A stretch of 41,572 nt of DNA from an uncultured Pirellulaceae bacterium (GTDB lineage Bacteria > Planctomycetota > Planctomycetia > Pirellulales > Pirellulaceae). Both the position numbers and the translations under genes were made by a program. A model generated the notes under the pieces. The model did not search any database. It saw only the letters and a program-made list of their open reading frames with translations, and was not told the DNA's origin. The stretch spans positions 1 to 41,572 of the forward strand of contig CALHZT010000159.1 of the NCBI GenBank assembly GCA_938040995.1. The letters run 5' to 3'. This document shows, piece after piece, positions 1-9,637 of the stretch. Positions within the stretch are counted from its first letter, which is position 1, and the number at the start of each line of letters is the position of its first letter.

Positions 1-131
1 ATTCCGCGTCGCCATCGTTCGGCCTGCGCAGCAACTTGAGGCCGGACGATGGCGATGTGGAACGGGCGGCCCATTCTGAAGAGCTTGAGTGAGGATGCAC
101 TATCCTCTCAAATTACCCACTCATTCCGTGT

Positions 132-674
132 GTGAGCCAAAAGTTTACGGTGAAAACGGGCTCCGGCGATGACTTGATCAAGCTCGAGAGTTCAGGATCG
201 GTCGATAAGGGGCTCACGGTAAGCACCGGTGGCGGCAGTGACATCATCAGTCTGGAATCTACCAGTAGCAACGATCGCCTGAAAGTCAGTACAGGCTCAG
301 GTGACGATCTGGTGATCCTGAACAGTTCTGCTGGAAACGACAGGACAGACGTTACGCTTGGATCTGGTCGTGATGTCTTCTTTTCTTCGAATTCGAGGTG
401 CGGCGACGACTTCCAGATACGTGCGGGAGGTGGAATCGATTTTGTGAGTTCTGTGTCGGATCGGTTCGCTGGTGACGTGTCACTGGACGGTGGTGGCGAC
501 GCAGATGAAATCTTTGGTGCCTATCCCGGCGCGGTGAGCGACATCGCTGGTGAATTCACCACGAAGCGTTTCGAAGTGGTTACCCAGCCACCAAACCTGA
601 TCACTTTCACGGGTGTGGTGACTTCTCGCGTAACGCAATTCGACCGGTACGATGACTTGATTGCACTGCCTTAG
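132..674 (+). CDS. RTX-like / Gly-Asp-rich repeat protein, small (possibly a C-terminal fragment)
   Basis: Repeated GSGDDLI/GGGSDII/GSGDDLV/GSGRDV motifs resembling hemolysin-type Ca-binding repeats. GTG start; the same frame has a stop at 90-92, and no signal peptide is visible. Confidence 0.55.
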   Translation: MSQKFTVKTGSGDDLIKLESSGSVDKGLTVSTGGGSDIISLESTSSNDRLKVSTGSGDDLVILNSSAGNDRTDVTLGSGRDVFFSSNSRCGDDFQIRAGGGIDFVSSVSDRFAGDVSLDGGGDADEIFGAYPGAVSDIAGEFTTKRFEVVTQPPNLITFTGVVTSRVTQFDRYDDLIALP

Positions 675-728
675 GTTGAGTGTTGCCCGGCCACGTTATG
701 TTGGCAACGTCGTCGTCGTGAGGAAGAG

Positions 729-1913
729 TCACCGAAACGTGGGCAAGACGCCGGAGCCGGCCGAAGACCGGATCGGATAGACGTCGGCATGAATACCAGT
801 CTCACGTTCGTAGGTGTCTTTAACCTGATCAATAAAGTCGCTTGTCTTGTTCGATTCGACCAAGGCAATCATGCAACCACCGAACCCGGCACCTGCCTGC
901 CGGCATCCGACGCAGCCTGGTGCAGAACTCATCGAATCGAACATGGATTGCATCGCGGGAACGCCAATCTCGAAGAGATCGCGGGCGCCAATGAATGATG
1001 CTGCCATGATCGTTCGAATCCGCGAACGATCATTTTCTTCCAGGGCACCCGCCAATTCGGCGACTCGGGCGTTTTCCTGAATGATGAATTTGGAACGCAT
1101 TGCAACAAGGTGCGGAAGGTTCGCCTCGTGATCCGCAAAAATACCAGGTGAAACGTCGCGAAGGGTTTTAAGATTCGAATCCAACGCGTTGAAGTATGCC
1201 GCTCCTTTTTCGCATTGTTCCCGGCGTTCGCCGTATTCGGATCCGGTCAGTTTTCGCGGAGCGCAGGTGTTGCAGATGACCGGTCGTAAATCCGACGGGA
1301 TGGCCGTTGCTTTGTGAGACAGCGAACGGCAGTCGAGCACCACAGCTTTGCCTTGTTCCCCGAAGACCGAACTGTATTGATCGAGAATGCCGCAATTGAC
1401 ACCTACAATCTCATTTTCGGCTTGTTGGCAAAGTGAGGCTTTTTCCAGTTTGTCGAGCGTAAAGTCACCAAGCTGTTCAAATAGCGTGGCCACCGCGGCT
1501 TCGAGCGCTGCGGACGAACTTAGCCCACTACTGATGGGAATCGTGCTGTGCACAACGCCATGGAATCCCCGAATCGGGTAGCCAGCGCCTGACAGGGTCA
1601 TGGCGACTGCCTGAACATAACGCCCCCAACCGTCTAGAACTTCAGTGTCGCCGAGTGCGAAGGAGCAAGTCGAATCGAGATTGAGCGACCGGAGCGTGAT
1701 GGTATCTTCGTTACTTGGGCTCGCAACGATCCACGTGTCGCGATCGATGGTCAGCGTCAGGACGAAGCCTTCGTTATAATCGGTATGACTTCCCATCAAG
1801 TCAACGCGACCCGGCGATCTCACGCCGACAGACGGCGACGTGGGAAATTCTCGCTCATGTGCCTCAATCAGACTCTGAAGTCGCTGTTCCCGATTTTCGA
1901 TATGGCCGTTCAC
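729..1913 (-). CDS. galK: Galactokinase (GHMP kinase)
   Basis: GRVDLMGSHTDYNEGFVL (galactokinase signature) and PISSGLSSSAALEAA (GHMP ATP-binding motif); AGFGGCMIALV near the C-terminus. Confidence 0.9.
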   Translation of the reverse strand: MNGHIENREQRLQSLIEAHEREFPTSPSVGVRSPGRVDLMGSHTDYNEGFVLTLTIDRDTWIVASPSNEDTITLRSLNLDSTCSFALGDTEVLDGWGRYVQAVAMTLSGAGYPIRGFHGVVHSTIPISSGLSSSAALEAAVATLFEQLGDFTLDKLEKASLCQQAENEIVGVNCGILDQYSSVFGEQGKAVVLDCRSLSHKATAIPSDLRPVICNTCAPRKLTGSEYGERREQCEKGAAYFNALDSNLKTLRDVSPGIFADHEANLPHLVAMRSKFIIQENARVAELAGALEENDRSRIRTIMAASFIGARDLFEIGVPAMQSMFDSMSSAPGCVGCRQAGAGFGGCMIALVESNKTSDFIDQVKDTYERETGIHADVYPIRSSAGSGVLPTFR

Positions 1914-2054
1914 CAGTGCCGTCCTATATGCGCCGTATGATCTATCTTCCTAATCCCATATGATCTTCAAAATGATGCCAGTGATCCATGCCAAATGGTG
2001 TCTGAGCAATACAATATTCAGAATTCACGATTCAATGAATGAAGCAAGTCGGGC

Positions 2055-2930
2055 ATGAGAAGTGAGCCAAGCGACCGATTCGCAGCTGGTGCCGGTCGCA
2101 TGAAAAATCGAAGCGGCAGCTCATCCGGATTAACAATGGTGGCAATCTCGTTGCTGGTGTTGGTGGCAGCGATTTGGATGCTCAGTAATCCAGCAAATCC
2201 GAGTAGCGCGACTGCTTCTATGGGCTCGCCAATTCGGCTGTATTGTGCTGCCGGGATCAAGCCGGTAATCGCCGCGGCGATTGAGGAGTATCGGGAAGAA
2301 ACCGGCGCAGCCATTGAAGTTCAGTACGGTGGGTCGGGTTCGCTGCTCAGTCAGTTGGAAGTTCGCCCACAAGGCGTCGACCTCTATCTGGCGGCGGACA
2401 GTAGTTATCTTGAAACGGCACGCGAGAAAGGGCTGGTGCGTGAAATCCTGACGTTGGCTCGATTACAGCCCGTTGTGGCTGTCGCCAGGGGCAACCCGCT
2501 CGGTATCGACTCAATACAATCCCTGCTCGCCGACAATGTACGCGTGGGGCTGGCGAATCCCGACGCCGCGGCGGTCGGAAAGATTACCCGGAAAGTCATG
2601 ACCTCGGCTGGAGTATGGGATGCGATCCGCGAGCGCTGCAAGGTATTCAAGCCGACCGTCAACGAAATTGCCAATGATGTGGCGATAGGAAGTATTGACG
2701 CAGCCGTCGTTTGGGATTCGACGGTCGCCATGTCGGATCGCCTGGATCCCGTTAACTTGCCAGAGTTTGAATCCGCCGCGTGCCTAGTTGCTGTTGGGAT
2801 CACCGAAAGTACAGAACGCCCGGTCGAGGCGTTACGATTCGTACGGTTCCTGAATTCCGGGGATCGAGGCAAGTCGTTTTTTGCGAAGCACGGTTTTCAA
2901 ACAACCGATGGCGATCAGTGGAAACCGTAG
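2055..2930 (+). CDS. modA: Molybdate ABC transporter, substrate-binding protein
   Basis: Hydrophobic N-terminus then AAGIKPVIAAAIEEYREETGAAIEVQYGGSGSLLSQLE (ModA-type periplasmic binding protein), followed by modB and modC. Alternative start at 2100. Confidence 0.8.
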   Translation: MRSEPSDRFAAGAGRMKNRSGSSSGLTMVAISLLVLVAAIWMLSNPANPSSATASMGSPIRLYCAAGIKPVIAAAIEEYREETGAAIEVQYGGSGSLLSQLEVRPQGVDLYLAADSSYLETAREKGLVREILTLARLQPVVAVARGNPLGIDSIQSLLADNVRVGLANPDAAAVGKITRKVMTSAGVWDAIRERCKVFKPTVNEIANDVAIGSIDAAVVWDSTVAMSDRLDPVNLPEFESAACLVAVGITESTERPVEALRFVRFLNSGDRGKSFFAKHGFQTTDGDQWKP

Positions 2931-3068
2931 CCCGCACGACTTTTGAGCAGTTGGGCTTTCTGCGGGATCGTCAATCGGCACAATGAGTCGCTCGCACTCG
3001 CTTGCCGTTGTCGCCATACTGTAGCGAGTCGCATGTGATTTCCACCCACTAGAATTGATCCGGTAGCA

Positions 3069-3875
3069 ATGAGACCAACGACTCGCTCTCGCGGCGCTGC
3101 CGACTTGCCATTCCATGCGATATGCACCTCGTTAGGTTCGTGCTACATCATTCTCGTCGTTGGGATGCTGGTGGCGGGCGTCGGCTTTACGAGCCCCAGC
3201 CAGTTGTGGATTGCATTGCAGAGTCCGGAGATACGCTACGCTTTGCGGCTGAGCCTCCTCTCGTGCACGATCGCGACAATTCTGTCGCTTTGGGTTGCGG
3301 TGCCTTTGGCGTACTACCTCGCCCGCTTCGATTTTCGTGGCAAGTCGATCATCGAAGCCATCGTGGATGTGCCGATCGTGCTGCCTCCTCTCGTCGTGGG
3401 CCTGCTCTTGCTAATTCTGTTTCAATCCGTTCCCGGTCGGATGATCGAGTCGTGGGTCCCTGTCACCTACGAGATCCCCAGCGTCATTCTGGCTCAGTTT
3501 TCGGTGGCTTGTGCATTCGCCATCCGCACATTGCGAGTCACCTTCGACCAACTGGATCTGCGACAGGAAGACGTCGCACGAACCCTCGGGTGTAGCCGTA
3601 TGCAGGCGTTTTTTCGAGTCGTTTTGCCAGAGGCGACCCCGGGCATACTGGCGGCCGCCACCATCGCGTGGGCCCGTGCGCTCGGCGAGTTTGGTCCGAT
3701 TCTTGTATTCTCTGGCGCGACGCGCATGAAAACGGAAGTCTTACCAACCACCGTCTTTCTCGAGATGAGCGTCGGGAATCTCGAATCCGCGTTGGCTGTT
3801 TCGCTCCTGATGGTAATCCTTGCTACGGCGGTGCTAGGCATCGCCCGCCTGCTGGGCATGAAAGGCGGGATATGA
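3069..3875 (+). CDS. modB: Molybdate ABC transporter permease
   Basis: Multi-TM permease with an EAA-type loop (LRQEDVARTLGCSRMQAFFRVVLPEATPGILAAATIAWARALGEFGPILVFSG). Confidence 0.87.
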   Translation: MRPTTRSRGAADLPFHAICTSLGSCYIILVVGMLVAGVGFTSPSQLWIALQSPEIRYALRLSLLSCTIATILSLWVAVPLAYYLARFDFRGKSIIEAIVDVPIVLPPLVVGLLLLILFQSVPGRMIESWVPVTYEIPSVILAQFSVACAFAIRTLRVTFDQLDLRQEDVARTLGCSRMQAFFRVVLPEATPGILAAATIAWARALGEFGPILVFSGATRMKTEVLPTTVFLEMSVGNLESALAVSLLMVILATAVLGIARLLGMKGGI

Positions 3876-4591
3876 AGTCATCGCCAGCGACCGGTACGAA
3901 TGAAGAAATAGCGCTTCGGCTGGAAGGAGTTGCCATCGATGCAGGCGCTTTTCAGATGCGAAACATCGATCTTGCGCTACCAGCAGGGAAATGGTGCGTA
4001 CTGATGGGGCGTACAGGATCGGGAAAAACGACTTTACTAGACACAATCTGCGGACTGCGGCCACTTGTGTCTGGTCGAATCCTGATTGGTGGCAATGACG
4101 TAACGGACGCGTCGCCCGGCGAACGCGGCATCGGCTACGTGCCACAGGACGGCGCCCTGTTCAATCGATCGACGGTTCGCCAACATCTCGAGTTTGGACT
4201 GACCGTTGGGAAACGTCAAAGGCTTTCGAGATCCGAGTTGAATCAACGAGTGGAATCGTTGGCCCAGCTGCTAAAGATTTCGCCATTGCTCAAACGCTAT
4301 CCTCCAAAATTGTCGGGCGGCGAACGCCAGCGAGTCGCGTTAGGGCGGGCGCTGGCTCATCGACCAGCACTTCTGTTGCTGGACGAGCCGCTAAGCGCCC
4401 TCGATGACGACACAAGGGAAGAAATGTACGAGTTGATTCGACTTGTTCGCGATGAAACGAACGTGACCGCACTGCATGTTACGCACAGTCGCGAAGAATC
4501 GCGGCGATTGGGAGACGTGCTGCTCAAGCTGTCCGAGGGTTGCATTCGCGAGCAAACGCCAGAGACGCCGTTGGCGCCCGGACAAGAGTAG
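3872..4591 (+). CDS. modC: Molybdate ABC transporter ATP-binding protein (short form, no C-terminal TOBE/mop domain visible)
   Basis: Walker A GRTGSGKTT, signature LSGGERQRVALGRALAHRP, Walker B LLLLDEPLSALD; the ATG overlaps the modB stop (ATGA). 239 aa. Confidence 0.85.
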   Translation: MKSSPATGTNEEIALRLEGVAIDAGAFQMRNIDLALPAGKWCVLMGRTGSGKTTLLDTICGLRPLVSGRILIGGNDVTDASPGERGIGYVPQDGALFNRSTVRQHLEFGLTVGKRQRLSRSELNQRVESLAQLLKISPLLKRYPPKLSGGERQRVALGRALAHRPALLLLDEPLSALDDDTREEMYELIRLVRDETNVTALHVTHSREESRRLGDVLLKLSEGCIREQTPETPLAPGQE

Positions 4592-4746
4592 CCGAAGTTG
4601 AGTTCCGTTCTGACTTCGCGCTGAAACTCAGCAACAATTAGAACGGCGCCGCCTGGGACGTCGACGGCGGTAATAGCGGGTCGCAACTGGGCGATCTCAA
4701 GGAGTCGGGCAGTCTCGATAAAGCTGCACAAGAAGCGTCGAAGAAA

Positions 4747-4814
4747 TTTGGTAACCGTTCACGCGGGCAAGGGTCTGGCTCAATTTTTCGGCGGCAAACC
4801 GACTTAGGATCGCT
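4747..4814 (+). repeat. Dispersed REP/MITE-like repeat, copy A (inverted relative to copy B at 38623-38690)
   Basis: tttggtaaccgttcacgcgggcaagggtctggctcaatttttcggcggcaaaccgacttaggatcgct matches the reverse complement of 38623-38690 with about 4 substitutions and one 1-bp indel. Confidence 0.85.
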
Positions 4815-4843
4815 CGATCAATTAGTGTCGAATCTTCGTTCAT

Positions 4844-4867
4844 GACGACTCAATTGACGACTCAATT
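4844..4867. repeat. 12-bp tandem duplication (gacgactcaatt x2)
   Basis: gacgactcaatt|gacgactcaatt read directly. Confidence 0.9.
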
Positions 4868-4887
4868 GACGGCCTATGGCGCCTATA

Positions 4888-5003
4888 GCCGTCTTCCCCG
4901 CGAACGCGGGGACCCACTCGAAGCCTATTAACGCTCAATGTTTTTCCCTGCATCAAGAAGCCAATCCGATTCAATGGATTCCCGCCTGCGCGGGAAAGAC
5001 GGA
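4888..5003. repeat. Inverted pair of GC-rich hairpins (gccgtcttCCCCGCGaaCGCGGGGaccca ... tggattcccgcctgcgcgggaaagacgga)
   Basis: Each arm is a hairpin, and arm 2 is an imperfect (~23/29) reverse complement of arm 1. Confidence 0.75.
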
Positions 5004-5104
5004 GTAAGATCAGACAGTAATTTTTCGAACGATCCTTATTTCACTTTGCTGCAATCCTCGTGAAGTACGAATAAGTGGTCGCACGATTCACCGTCTGCCG
5101 ATCG

Positions 5105-6535
5105 TTACCCGATCAGCTCGGAAATCACTTCACCCCCAAATTGAGAAAGCTGTTTGTATCGACCTGCATGAAAATAGGTCAGCTTATTGTCGTCGAGACC
5201 AAGAAGGTGTAGGAGGGTTACGTGAAAGTCCCGAATTGGATGTACGCAATCCACCGCTTTGGCGCCCAGCTCGTCGGTGGCGCCCACAACAGCGCCTTTC
5301 TTCACGCCACCGCCTGCCATCACCATCGTCATGGCATCGATGTTGTGCCCACGGCCAATCGAATATACGCCACCACGCTTGTTGTTGTCCGGCGTTCGCC
5401 CGAATTCTCCCGTCCAGATTACGAGCGTATCGTCGAGCATGCCACGTTGTTTTAAGTCCCTGATAAGGGCTGCCATCGGCTGATCGACACTCTTGATACG
5501 GGAAGCATGTCCTCGTTCCAGATAGTCGTGACTATCCCAGCCGCCGGAAAAAATCTGGACGAAGCGTACTCCTTTTTCAACAAGTCTTCGAGCCATCAGG
5601 CACTGCGTGCCAAAATCGCGAGTTTCCTTTTGATTCATTCCGTACATTTCCCGGATGTACTCTGGCTCCCCTTGAAGATCCACGACACCGGGGACTTCCA
5701 TTTGCATGCGATAGGCAAGTTCATAAGACTCCATGCGCGCCGCAAGTTCCGCATGTTTGGGATGCCTGGCAGCATGCTGATCGTTCAGGAAACCGATGGT
5801 GTCCAGCGCCATTCGCTGGTGTTCCCTTGATTTGTTGGGTTGTGACTTCAGATCGAGAATCGGTGAGCCAACGGATCGCAGTCGGGTACCTTGATGAAAA
5901 GCTGGCAGGAATCCGTTGGACCAGTTTTTCGAGCCGCCTTGGGGCAACGCGAGTTCGGTCATCACGACATAGCCGGGAAGGTTGTCGTTCAGCGACCCCA
6001 GTCCATAAGTAGCCCAGGCACCCAACGATGGGTCTGCACCCAGGCGACTACCCGTATTCATGTGAAATAGCGCTTCCGGGTGGTTCAGCGATTCCGCCTG
6101 ACATCCGCGATAGTTGCAAAGCTCGTCGGCAATCTCAGGGTCGGCCATATATTGCCATTGATCGCACATCTCGATGCCCGATTTACCGACTTTACGAAAC
6201 TTGAATGGGCTGCCGACGTAAAACTGATACTGGCCTGCCGCCAAGCCTCGGTCGTTCTTTGATTCCGTTTTGTGAAGTTCGTTAAGCTTGGGTTTCGGAT
6301 CAAATGTATCCATGTGTCCAGGTCCCCCCTCCATGAACAGCAGGATCACATTCTTGGCCTTCGCTGCGTGCATCGGCTTCTTCGCTGCGAGTGGGTTAGC
6401 CAGCGGCTGGTTAATGTCTTTTGCGAAAGCACTCGACATCGCAATGGAACCGAGGCTGGCCCCTAATCCGTAGAGGAATTCGCGGCGGCTGCTGGCGGTC
6501 GAAATGGGGCGGGAGCAAATCTTCATTGTTGGCAT
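5105..6535 (-). CDS. DUF1501 family protein (Tat-like N-terminus)
   Basis: SSRREFLYGLGASLGS N-terminus; KNVILLFMEGGPGHMDTFDPKP; VIWTGEFGRTPDNN, typical of planctomycete DUF1501. Confidence 0.9.
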   Translation of the reverse strand: MPTMKICSRPISTASSRREFLYGLGASLGSIAMSSAFAKDINQPLANPLAAKKPMHAAKAKNVILLFMEGGPGHMDTFDPKPKLNELHKTESKNDRGLAAGQYQFYVGSPFKFRKVGKSGIEMCDQWQYMADPEIADELCNYRGCQAESLNHPEALFHMNTGSRLGADPSLGAWATYGLGSLNDNLPGYVVMTELALPQGGSKNWSNGFLPAFHQGTRLRSVGSPILDLKSQPNKSREHQRMALDTIGFLNDQHAARHPKHAELAARMESYELAYRMQMEVPGVVDLQGEPEYIREMYGMNQKETRDFGTQCLMARRLVEKGVRFVQIFSGGWDSHDYLERGHASRIKSVDQPMAALIRDLKQRGMLDDTLVIWTGEFGRTPDNNKRGGVYSIGRGHNIDAMTMVMAGGGVKKGAVVGATDELGAKAVDCVHPIRDFHVTLLHLLGLDDNKLTYFHAGRYKQLSQFGGEVISELIG

Positions 6536-6571
6536 TTCGTGGAACGCGTTGGCAAATGGACGTAAATGAGC

Positions 6572-9469
6572 CTAATAGACGTAAATGAACTCGTTGCTGT
6601 TGAATAGTGCGAGGCAGAGATCGGCCAGTGCCCGGGTCTCGGCCGATACGTCCGCCGATTTTTTGTCGGGGACATAGTTTTCATAAACAGGAAGTATCTC
6701 CTCGTAGGAAAATGGTTGTCCAGAGAACTCTTCAACAACCGATCGGGAGATACTTGTTGGGTAATCCTTTTTCTTGACCGGTGTCTTTGCATGGTAGTCT
6801 TCCATGTCTTGAACATACTTCAGCAGCTTTTTCTCTTCTGCGTCCGTCGGAGTTCTGGCAAATACAAGCTCGACAGCGCGCCGTATTCGTGCCACAACCG
6901 CGTCCGCTTCGTTTTCAACACGCAGCGCCAATGCAATCGACCGGTCCGTTACGACATCACTATTAAGGAGAGTAAACGCCTGCGGGGAAACGGATGCCAC
7001 GTCACGCTCTTCACAAGAGTCATTGGCGTTCGGCTGATTGAACGTCTCGAGGAATGGATCCGCCAATCCTCTGACTCGGTAAGAGTAAATGCTTCGGCGG
7101 TTGCGCTCTTCAGGTGTTCGGGATGGTTGATAAGCAGGCGATAGAGAAAATTGAATCATTCGTGGCTGGAGTGCGACTTCCATATTCATTTCCGGCATGA
7201 CGGGAACCCCGCCGGCTGTCAGGTTCAGCTCTCCGGTTATTTGAAGCATTGAGTCACGAATTTCCTCCGCGGTCAGCCGTCGATTTGGAAACATGGCCAA
7301 CAAATCGTTGTCTGCATCCACTCGTTCAATTCGATCGATATCGGAATGTTTGCCCGATTGCTGATAAGTCGCCGATGACATAATGAGACGGTGAAGTCGC
7401 TTCAGCTTCCACCCGTTTTCAACAAAATTGCCAGCCAGCCAGTCAAGCAGTTCTGGATGAGTCGGCTTCTTTCCCGAACCTCCAAAATTGTTCGGATTAC
7501 CGGCAAGAGGCTTACCGAAATGGTACTGCCAGACTCGATTCACAATGGATCGTGCAGTCAACGGGTTGCGATCGTCTGCAATCCACTCGGCCAGAGCCAA
7601 TCGGCGACCATGGAGATCATCACCTATTCCGTAAGGATCGTCTGCGGGAGCTTCCTTGATGGCAACTCGAGTCGCACTCAGAACACCTGGAGTCACCGCT
7701 TGGCCCGGTGCCTCGAGCGATCCGCCTGAAAGAATGTGGCACTCCGGATTCCAGTCGGCATCGACGTGCTCTGGAATGCGAAGCTTCCGTCCATTCAGCT
7801 TCTTCGGCGTTGGCCCATTGTATACCGACTGAACCATCGGCCGATAACGCTCAAGACGCCGTTCCCATATCCATTGGTCTTGTTGTCGTACCTTCAGTCG
7901 TCCTTTTTCTTCTTCGCTCAACCCGATATGACGAGGAGGTTTTTGGTCGTCTGGAATATCAGCAAGTTCCGCCTTCGTTCCAGCAGGTTTTGGGATGCCG
8001 CGCTCGGCAAGCCATTGATCGGCGGCTTCGCTGGTCTTGTTTTCCAGCCATTCGACTTTCTCATCGGCAAAGGACTTAAGTCGTTGGACCAGTTCTTCTC
8101 CGTCTTCGAAGCGATCTGTGCTTTCACTGGACATGAACGGAGCCGATCGTTCCGCCATCTGGGTGCCAGCGAATGCCGCGTACATCCGGTAATAGTCGCG
8201 AGTCGGTAACGGATCAAACTTGTGGTCATGGCATTTGAAACAACGCATCGTCGTCGAAAGAAATGTTTGCCCAACGGCATTCACCACGTCGTCAACATAA
8301 AGCTGGCGAGCTTCCGGCGTCTTGACCATGGCAGGATCCCAAGGCCCCATTCGCAGGAACCCGCTCGCGACAAGCAACTCGACTTCTGCTTCCGTATAGT
8401 CACCACTCCGGCGTGAGTCCGCGAACGCCTTTTCGTCCGTGCATCGTTCGCGCATCTGCTCATCTGCAAGTTCGTCACCCGCGATCTGTTCAATGATGAA
8501 CTCGTCGTAGGGCTTGTCATCGTTAAACGCGCGAATCACATAGTCGCGGTAACGCCACGCATTTGATCGTTCGTAGTCGTTCGAAAGCCCCGCCGTATCG
8601 GCATAGCGGGCAACATCCAGCCAGTGTTGGGCCCATCGTTCACCGTATTGCCTGGATTCAAGCAGTCGGTCGATCAGATCCGTCCATGCCCCAGATGGCG
8701 ACTTTTTCCACGCAAGCAGAAATTCGTTCACTTCCCGATGGGTTGGTGGAAGACCGACAAGGTCATAGCTCGCTCTTCGAATGAGCACGTTCGGATCAGC
8801 TCGTGGCGCGGGATCGAATCCCGCCCCCGCAAGCTTAGCTGCAATAAAGGCATCAATTGGATTCGCATTCTTGGGTTTTCCTTGCCCCTCAGGACCACTC
8901 GGCACCGTTGGAGTCGCCAGTGGCTGAAAAGCCCAGATGTCTTCATCCTTGTACCGACGATAGGTCCAATCGTCGGATAGTCCACCGCTGGTAGCAACAA
9001 GCACACCGGCTTCGGTCCGCACTTTCTGACGTTCAGCCTCCACATACTTCTGACGCGTTGCAGCGTCAGGCCACGGTGCCCCATACTCGATCCATTCGCG
9101 AATTTTCTGAATCTGCGACTCGGTCAGTCGATCGTTCGCCTTGGGCGGCATCTCGTAGTCTGGATCCTTCCACGAAACAACGTCGAGAAGAAAACTCTTC
9201 TCGGGATTACCTGGCAGCAGCAAATCGTCTCTTGTAGCCCCACCAGCCATCAAGCCCGCAAGACTGGTGAGATTCAACTCTCCCTGAATCTCATCCTGAT
9301 CAGCTCCATGGCAAGCGTTGCACTTGTCCGAAAAAATCTGACCAACGTGAAGGGAAAAGATCTGCTCGCCTTTTTCGTTGTTTGTCAGCGTGGTCTCGTC
9401 GGCGCTACCATTCGAGCCCAAAAACAAGCAGATAAATAACCAGGCGAATATTTTGTGAGAGAGATTCAT
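6572..9469 (-). CDS. PSD1 family protein: cytochrome-like (PSCyt1) + DUF1549 + DUF1553
   Basis: CNACHGADQ and [13 protein letters not shown] heme c motifs; [34 protein letters not shown]-terminal LFNSNEFIYVY. Confidence 0.92.
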   Translation of the reverse strand: MNLSHKIFAWLFICLFLGSNGSADETTLTNNEKGEQIFSLHVGQIFSDKCNACHGADQDEIQGELNLTSLAGLMAGGATRDDLLLPGNPEKSFLLDVVSWKDPDYEMPPKANDRLTESQIQKIREWIEYGAPWPDAATRQKYVEAERQKVRTEAGVLVATSGGLSDDWTYRRYKDEDIWAFQPLATPTVPSGPEGQGKPKNANPIDAFIAAKLAGAGFDPAPRADPNVLIRRASYDLVGLPPTHREVNEFLLAWKKSPSGAWTDLIDRLLESRQYGERWAQHWLDVARYADTAGLSNDYERSNAWRYRDYVIRAFNDDKPYDEFIIEQIAGDELADEQMRERCTDEKAFADSRRSGDYTEAEVELLVASGFLRMGPWDPAMVKTPEARQLYVDDVVNAVGQTFLSTTMRCFKCHDHKFDPLPTRDYYRMYAAFAGTQMAERSAPFMSSESTDRFEDGEELVQRLKSFADEKVEWLENKTSEAADQWLAERGIPKPAGTKAELADIPDDQKPPRHIGLSEEEKGRLKVRQQDQWIWERRLERYRPMVQSVYNGPTPKKLNGRKLRIPEHVDADWNPECHILSGGSLEAPGQAVTPGVLSATRVAIKEAPADDPYGIGDDLHGRRLALAEWIADDRNPLTARSIVNRVWQYHFGKPLAGNPNNFGGSGKKPTHPELLDWLAGNFVENGWKLKRLHRLIMSSATYQQSGKHSDIDRIERVDADNDLLAMFPNRRLTAEEIRDSMLQITGELNLTAGGVPVMPEMNMEVALQPRMIQFSLSPAYQPSRTPEERNRRSIYSYRVRGLADPFLETFNQPNANDSCEERDVASVSPQAFTLLNSDVVTDRSIALALRVENEADAVVARIRRAVELVFARTPTDAEEKKLLKYVQDMEDYHAKTPVKKKDYPTSISRSVVEEFSGQPFSYEEILPVYENYVPDKKSADVSAETRALADLCLALFNSNEFIYVY

Positions 9470-9637
9470 CGATCACGCCCGACGGTTGGTCGGGGCCTAC
9501 GGGAACTGCGAACATCAGCATCGTAACGTAGCCCAAAAATACTTAAGCAGCATGGCTGCTCGGCTCGTCGGTCTCAAGACTTCAGACGCCATGTCACGAC
9601 CATGCCTTAACCAACGAGCAGTATTGGGCTATCACCG

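Noticed and set aside
4357-4731. 124-aa minus-strand ORF overlapping the modC 3' end
   Set aside because: Mostly antisense to modC; the rest is intergenic without recognised homology.
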